Shown here: positions 61,301 to 64,000 of the stretch, in pieces | How the letters are laid out: each line of letters opens with the position of its first letter | How positions within the stretch are numbered: position 1 is the first letter of the stretch | Origin: an uncultured Clostridia bacterium | Lineage (GTDB): Bacteria; Bacillota; Clostridia; UBA1381 | Length of the DNA stretch: 64,000 nucleotides | Reading direction: 5' to 3' | Assembly: GCA_934489015.1 (NCBI GenBank) | Contig: CAKSSN010000013.1 | Location: forward strand, 1-64,000 | The notes under the pieces: generated by a model | Told to the model about the DNA's origin: nothing | The model's database searches: none | What the model saw: the letters and a program-made list of their open reading frames with translations, nothing else | Position numbers and translations under genes: made by a program

Positions 61301-62344
61301 ACGCCGATAACAAAATGGACGGAGCCCGATGCCGCAGCGGCAAATTCGGCGTCGGAGATTTCGTTTGATTTATCCTCAGCGGAATTTAAGGGACTTTCTC
61401 AGGCAAAAATTGCACTGATAGATTATGCCGGAAACACATATCTTTCGGATTACTATTCTCTTTCGGGCGCGTCAATCATATATCCGCAGTCCGTAACGCT
61501 TGACAGGTCGTCACTTATATTGAGCGAGGGCGAGAGTGTACAGCTTTCTTCTGAGGTTTTGCCGAAAAACGCATCAAACAGATCTGTTACCTGGAAAACG
61601 TCAAATGATGATGTGGCAGAGGTGTCACAAAGCGGAGCGGTTAAAGCAAAGAAAGCCGGAAGCGCGGCGATTACCGCCGAAACGGTAAACGGATTAAAGG
61701 CAAGCTGCGAGATAACGGTAAACGCAAAAGCGGAGGAAGCGCTTCCCGTCACGGCGGCGGTTTCGGCAAAAAGGAATACCTTTGCCGGAGATATAATACC
61801 GTTTGTATTTCAGATGGGAAACATGAAGACAGTTGCAACGGTTTCATTCACCTTTGAAAAGGATGATGCTCTTAAATATGCGGCTTTGGTCGGCAAGAAC
61901 GGATTTACGCCGCTCGGAATTAAATGGAATGATGATAACACAGCGACAATAGCTCTGTCATATCTGCAAAACGGAGCCGGCGGAAGCGTGACAAAAACAG
62001 AGCTTTCGGATATTGCCGAAGTTCGGTTTAAAGAAATTCTTAGTGATATTTCGGTAGGCTTAAGACTTATTGACGTTTCCGCAGCAGGATATGACGAAAA
62101 CGGTAAGGCGGTTTACTTCACAACAAAAATTACCGCCGCAAGCGCAAATACAGCCGTAAGCAGTAAGCCGAGCTGCGATGTGAACGGCGACGGCGTAATT
62201 GATTTGCTTGATATTACATATTGTCAGAAATATTACCGAATGGGCGAAGGCTCGTCCGACTGGAATGATTTTAAACACTGTGATCTTGACGGCAGCGGCC
62301 TGATTGATGTGCAGGATTTAATAATTATTCTGAAAGCAATGTAA
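58370..62344 (+). CDS. Giant secreted subtilase (S8) with PA, Big2, cohesin-like and dockerin modules
   Basis: A 1324-aa exported serine peptidase. Signal peptide RITSAFVSACLLISGSAVFA; an I9-type propeptide (about 45-148). The S8 domain has the triad Asp183 (VAILDTGLDLSHP), His250 (NSHGTHVAGIV) and Ser575 (SGTSMASPHMAGAAAV), with the oxyanion Asn in AAGNEYSS. A protease-associated insert lies about 393-525. Fn3-like beta domains follow, as in lactocepin/C5a-peptidase enzymes, then Big2 (about 1040-1125), a cohesin-like sandwich (about 1130-1265) and a C-terminal dockerin (loops DVNGDGVIDLLD and DLDGSGLIDVQD). It probably degrades proteins at the surface while docked to the SLH-cohesin protein of the divergent operon. 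Confidence 0.92.
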   Translation: MNNKFLKRITSAFVSACLLISGSAVFADENDLFAVPSSQVKASESENVRIIVELEDAPLLSYGEKIGTYSSVSDFLASNDARSAEQNLEQSRKAVKKALVKSGMDFTVKCEYSAVMNGLAIEADISDLEAIKETDGVKDAFVAQFYKLPEQSAAYSGGGAIGADIVGEELGFTGKNSAVAILDTGLDLSHPAFASVNSPKYSKDDIESIIKNNKMTIGKLNVSAVYKNDKIPYAYDYADVDTNVSGGNSHGTHVAGIVSANSGGVVSGVAPDAQLFIMKVFGDSTGGAYDNDILAALDDSVKFGVDCINMSLGSTAGFSESAYKSMREVYNRVKNSGIALYCAAGNEYSSAYGNAAGNDLPKASEPDNGTVAAPSTYEAALSVASMNNTETTSVYLLANGRKIRYNDPSENADGQLVSLSGTFEYVDCGIGAAADFSDKSLRGKIAVIRRAGEENGEILTFSQKEANAAKAGAIAAIIYDNVTGELINMSTDNKIPCVFISKADGEYLCAQTDKRLSVDEDYVDSFKDSYSGKMSDFSSWGVTPDLKLKPEITAPGGDIYSTLPNGLYGNMSGTSMASPHMAGAAAVMQQYILENRDGLNMTAAERTSLSNALMMSTAVPVRDENNVVYSPRKQGAGLVQIQNAVKANAFLLNTDNGRLKAELGYNEDGIYSFAFKAVSMSKETMQYKPSVTVITEDTVTEGGTVYMAQRARELSGDEVIVNTAKKITLDANGETEINVKIELTEKGKENLKKDFPNGIYIEGYVTLNPLQSGEVTLFYPFMGFFGDWQALSIFDSDIYDGKTASICETQIGQFRNSDGGGYILGHNYYVDGSEEYNAEKIAIKGNESGKNVTAAVSLLRNADKLTFSVDDFDGNTVYSESLSKVSKTYHSSEGFYTPMAAKGWEPFDTWNTPLDDGSYVYKITVSFGGREETKSFPIVIDSVAPEVISSRIEGASWIVTVHDNHYIQGVCATADGNTPITKWTEPDAAAANSASEISFDLSSAEFKGLSQAKIALIDYAGNTYLSDYYSLSGASIIYPQSVTLDRSSLILSEGESVQLSSEVLPKNASNRSVTWKTSNDDVAEVSQSGAVKAKKAGSAAITAETVNGLKASCEITVNAKAEEALPVTAAVSAKRNTFAGDIIPFVFQMGNMKTVATVSFTFEKDDALKYAALVGKNGFTPLGIKWNDDNTATIALSYLQNGAGGSVTKTELSDIAEVRFKEILSDISVGLRLIDVSAAGYDENGKAVYFTTKITAASANTAVSSKPSCDVNGDGVIDLLDITYCQKYYRMGEGSSDWNDFKHCDLDGSGLIDVQDLIIILKAM

Positions 62345-62354
62345 TTTGGTTTTT

Positions 62355-62389
62355 AAGGGCATATCGCTGAAAAAGAGCGGTATGCCCTT
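62355..62389 (+). terminator. Terminator after the subtilase gene
   Basis: AAGGGCATATCGCT pairs with AGCGGTATGCCCTT over 14 positions (one G-U) across a 7-nt loop, 10 nt after the stop, then GTTGCTTT. Confidence 0.75.
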
Positions 62390-62490
62390 GTTGCTTTGAA
62401 ATAAATATAATATTGGCATATAATCCTTAATGCTCCGCAAAATTTTAATTGTGCATAGCGACGAATTTTACAAAATAATACTTTGGAATG

Positions 62491-62519
62491 ATGACAAAGC
62501 ACGAATTATGTGATATAAT
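62491..62519 (+). promoter_or_regulatory. Sigma-A promoter of the LytTR two-component genes
   Basis: ATGACA (62491-62496), 17 bp, TATAAT (62514-62519), about 80 bp before the response regulator start. Confidence 0.65.
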
Positions 62520-62599
62520 TTAAATAAATTCATGTGATTTTTAAGAAAAACTATGAAAAACTATGCTTGTAAAATATATTGAGGATCGGGGGTTTTGGA

Positions 62600-63328
62600 A
62601 TGAAAATTGCAATATGCGACGATCGGATAAGCGAGCTTGAAAATATAAAGCAGATTGTGTCGGAATATGCGGCAGTGCATCCGGAGCTGTTTGTTACGGT
62701 TACCTGCTTCTTAAATCCTCTTGATATGCTTGAGGATATGAGCAAAAACGGCGTTCCCGACATTGCGCTTCTTGACATTTGTATGCCGGGCATTCTGGGG
62801 ACCGAAATTGCAAAAGAAATTCAAAGCAGCGGCGAGGATAATACAGATATAATTTTTCTGACGACAAGTCACGATTTTGCCGTTGAAGCGTTTGCGCTGC
62901 ACGTAAATGACTATCTGACAAAGCCGTTTACAAAGGAAAGGCTGACCGACACGCTTGACAGAATAATCGAAAAAAGAAACAAACGCATATTTGTGCCTGT
63001 GGTGTGCGGAAGGGAAATTCACCGCGTTGATTTATATCAGGTTATGTATATGGAATCGAAAAATCATAACGTTGAAATATTTTTAAAATCGGGAAAAAGT
63101 ATCAAAACACATACGCCTCTTGCCGACATGAAAAGCCTGTTTAAAGATGTTAAAGGCTTTATATCGGTGGGAGCGTCATATGTTGTAAACCTCAGATGTG
63201 TGCAAAGCGTTCTTCAAACAGAGCTTATTATGATAAACGGACAAAATATACCTGTTCCGAGAAGACTCCGAAACGATGTTAAGGAGCAATACTTTGATTT
63301 TTACCGCGAGGAGGCAATGAAAAAATGA
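62600..63328 (+). CDS. LytTR-family response regulator (AgrA/LytR-like)
   Basis: A 242-aa two-component regulator. The receiver domain (about 1-120) has the acidic pair in MKIAICDDRISE, the phosphoacceptor Asp in IALLDICMPG, the Thr in IIFLTTSHD and the Lys in YLTKPF. The C-terminal LytTR domain (about 140-238) has the EIHRVDLYQVMYMESKNHNV and FISVGASYVVNL blocks that bind direct repeats in promoters. The ATG at 62600 with GGGGG 8-9 nt upstream is preferred over a TTG seven codons earlier. It overlaps the sensor gene by four bases. Its relation to the adjacent surface-protease locus is unproven. Confidence 0.92.
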   Translation: MKIAICDDRISELENIKQIVSEYAAVHPELFVTVTCFLNPLDMLEDMSKNGVPDIALLDICMPGILGTEIAKEIQSSGEDNTDIIFLTTSHDFAVEAFALHVNDYLTKPFTKERLTDTLDRIIEKRNKRIFVPVVCGREIHRVDLYQVMYMESKNHNVEIFLKSGKSIKTHTPLADMKSLFKDVKGFISVGASYVVNLRCVQSVLQTELIMINGQNIPVPRRLRNDVKEQYFDFYREEAMKK

Positions 63329-64000
63329 TACATATATTTGCGGCTATGGCTTTGCTCGGAATTTCGCATCTGATTTCGTTTTGGGCGATGACGGAGCTTA
63401 AATATTCCATGCGAAAAACAGCGTCGGTTTATCTGACATTTTTTGTAACGTTTGTGTGTTTGATAATGCTGTTTTATGCAAAGCTCGGCGACACTCCCGG
63501 CTATTATGCGACAGCATTTACAAGTACGATTATTGTGGCATTTTTTGTTTTTATACTGACCTCTGCCGACTCGCTGTGTAAAAAGATTTTCCTTTTCATC
63601 AGTTATGCGAATGTGTTCAGCATGTTCGTGTGTATTTCGCTTATAATATGCAGCGTGTTTTTAAAAGGAGCGCCCGAAATAGTTATATATTATGCGAGAA
63701 ACATTATAAGAACGGTTTTGTTTATCCCGGTGACCTTCATATATATACGCTTTTTGCGTCCTTCTGTAAGAGCCGTTTCCGGCAAACGCAGAAAAACATG
63801 GTATTCCATATCGGTTGTTTCGGCTTTATTTCTTATAATTTTTGCAATGTTTTTGGTGATATTCAATGCCGAATACAAAATTATAAACAGGTATATTCCG
63901 CTTTTTACGGTTTCGGTTTTAATTTATATATCTATTTTATGGGTTATTTTCGGAACAATCAAATCCATGATAGCCGAAAGCAACACCGAACTTATCAACC
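63325..64000 (+). CDS. Membrane sensor histidine kinase, N-terminal part (runs off the window)
   Basis: The frame opens with ATG at 63325, overlapping the response regulator stop (ATGA), and is open to the window end (225 codons). It encodes about six or seven membrane helices (IFAAMALLGISHLISFWAM, VYLTFFVTFVCLIMLFY, IIVAFFVFILTSA, VFSMFVCISLIICSVFL, and later SALFLIIFAMFLVIFNA and VLIYISILWVIF) and no kinase motif yet. Position and layout match AgrC/VirS-like sensor kinases that pair with LytTR regulators and often sense peptides. The kinase domain should lie to the right. Confidence 0.75.
   Translation, partial: MIHIFAAMALLGISHLISFWAMTELKYSMRKTASVYLTFFVTFVCLIMLFYAKLGDTPGYYATAFTSTIIVAFFVFILTSADSLCKKIFLFISYANVFSMFVCISLIICSVFLKGAPEIVIYYARNIIRTVLFIPVTFIYIRFLRPSVRAVSGKRRKTWYSISVVSALFLIIFAMFLVIFNAEYKIINRYIPLFTVSVLIYISILWVIFGTIKSMIAESNTELIN

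Noticed and set aside
1..64000. CRISPR array, rRNA operon or complete insertion sequence
   Set aside because: No regularly spaced repeats, no rRNA-like sequence and no transposase with terminal repeats were seen.

Overview
The window reads as a low-to-moderate GC Gram-positive, spore-forming anaerobe of the class Clostridia. The support is S-layer homology (SLH) anchors, cotJ spore-coat genes, consensus sigma-A promoters with 17-bp spacers, strong Shine-Dalgarno sites, and dockerin/cohesin modules. The mix of pectin-side-chain enzymes, SLH proteins and secreted proteins with a common C-terminal tail would suit a pectin-degrading gut organism of the Monoglobus/Oscillospiraceae type, but the genus is a guess.

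Region 1 (about 0.2-30.3 kb) is a polysaccharide-utilization locus, almost all on the minus strand. In transcription order it holds two LplB/LplC-type ABC permeases, a lipoprotein sugar-binding protein, a membrane AraC-type sensor-regulator, two SLH surface proteins, a very large secreted heparinase II/III-type enzyme, two secreted lectin-like proteins, then cytoplasmic GH105, beta-helix, GH78-like and GH36 enzymes, and finally a decayed metallo-beta-lactamase-fold gene. Oligosaccharides bound and cut outside would be imported by the ABC system and dismantled inside; rhamnogalacturonan with galactose side chains is the substrate best supported by GH105, GH78-like and GH36. A second AraC regulator, divergent from a Gfo/Idh/MocA oxidoreductase and an EamA transporter, ends this region.

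Region 2 (about 30.7-34.4 kb) is the end of an integrated element: a sigma-region-4-like protein, a hairpin-rich gap, a 59-residue SHOCT-like protein and a large serine recombinase. The element interrupts cotJC. The 5' part of cotJC, with cotJB and cotJA, remains on the right, and the last codons of the recombinase lie in cotJC DNA. The 3' part of cotJC was not found in the window.

Region 3 (about 34.5-51.8 kb) looks like ordinary chromosome: two paralogous TetR regulators with palindromic operators in or beside their promoters, methyltransferases, a CAT-like acetyltransferase, a GyrI-like protein, an SLH-M13 peptidase fusion, coaX, a nitroreductase, an SCP2 protein with a histone-H1-like tail, ychF, cadherin-like and leucine-rich-repeat surface proteins, tRNA-Leu(UAA), and a ketopantoate-reductase-like gene broken by one amber codon.

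Region 4 (about 51.9-62.4 kb) is the most notable part. A four-gene operon (cohesin-like + tail; LRR + cohesin-like + dockerin; LRR + Big2 + cohesin-like + dockerin; cohesin-like + three SLH) is divergent from a 1324-residue subtilase that also ends in cohesin-like and dockerin modules. Three GTTAGT-N4-ACTAAC palindromes lie over the two divergent promoters. This looks like a cellulosome-like surface assembly built around a protease and LRR adhesins, all under one repressor. A LytTR response regulator and the start of its membrane sensor partner run off the right end.
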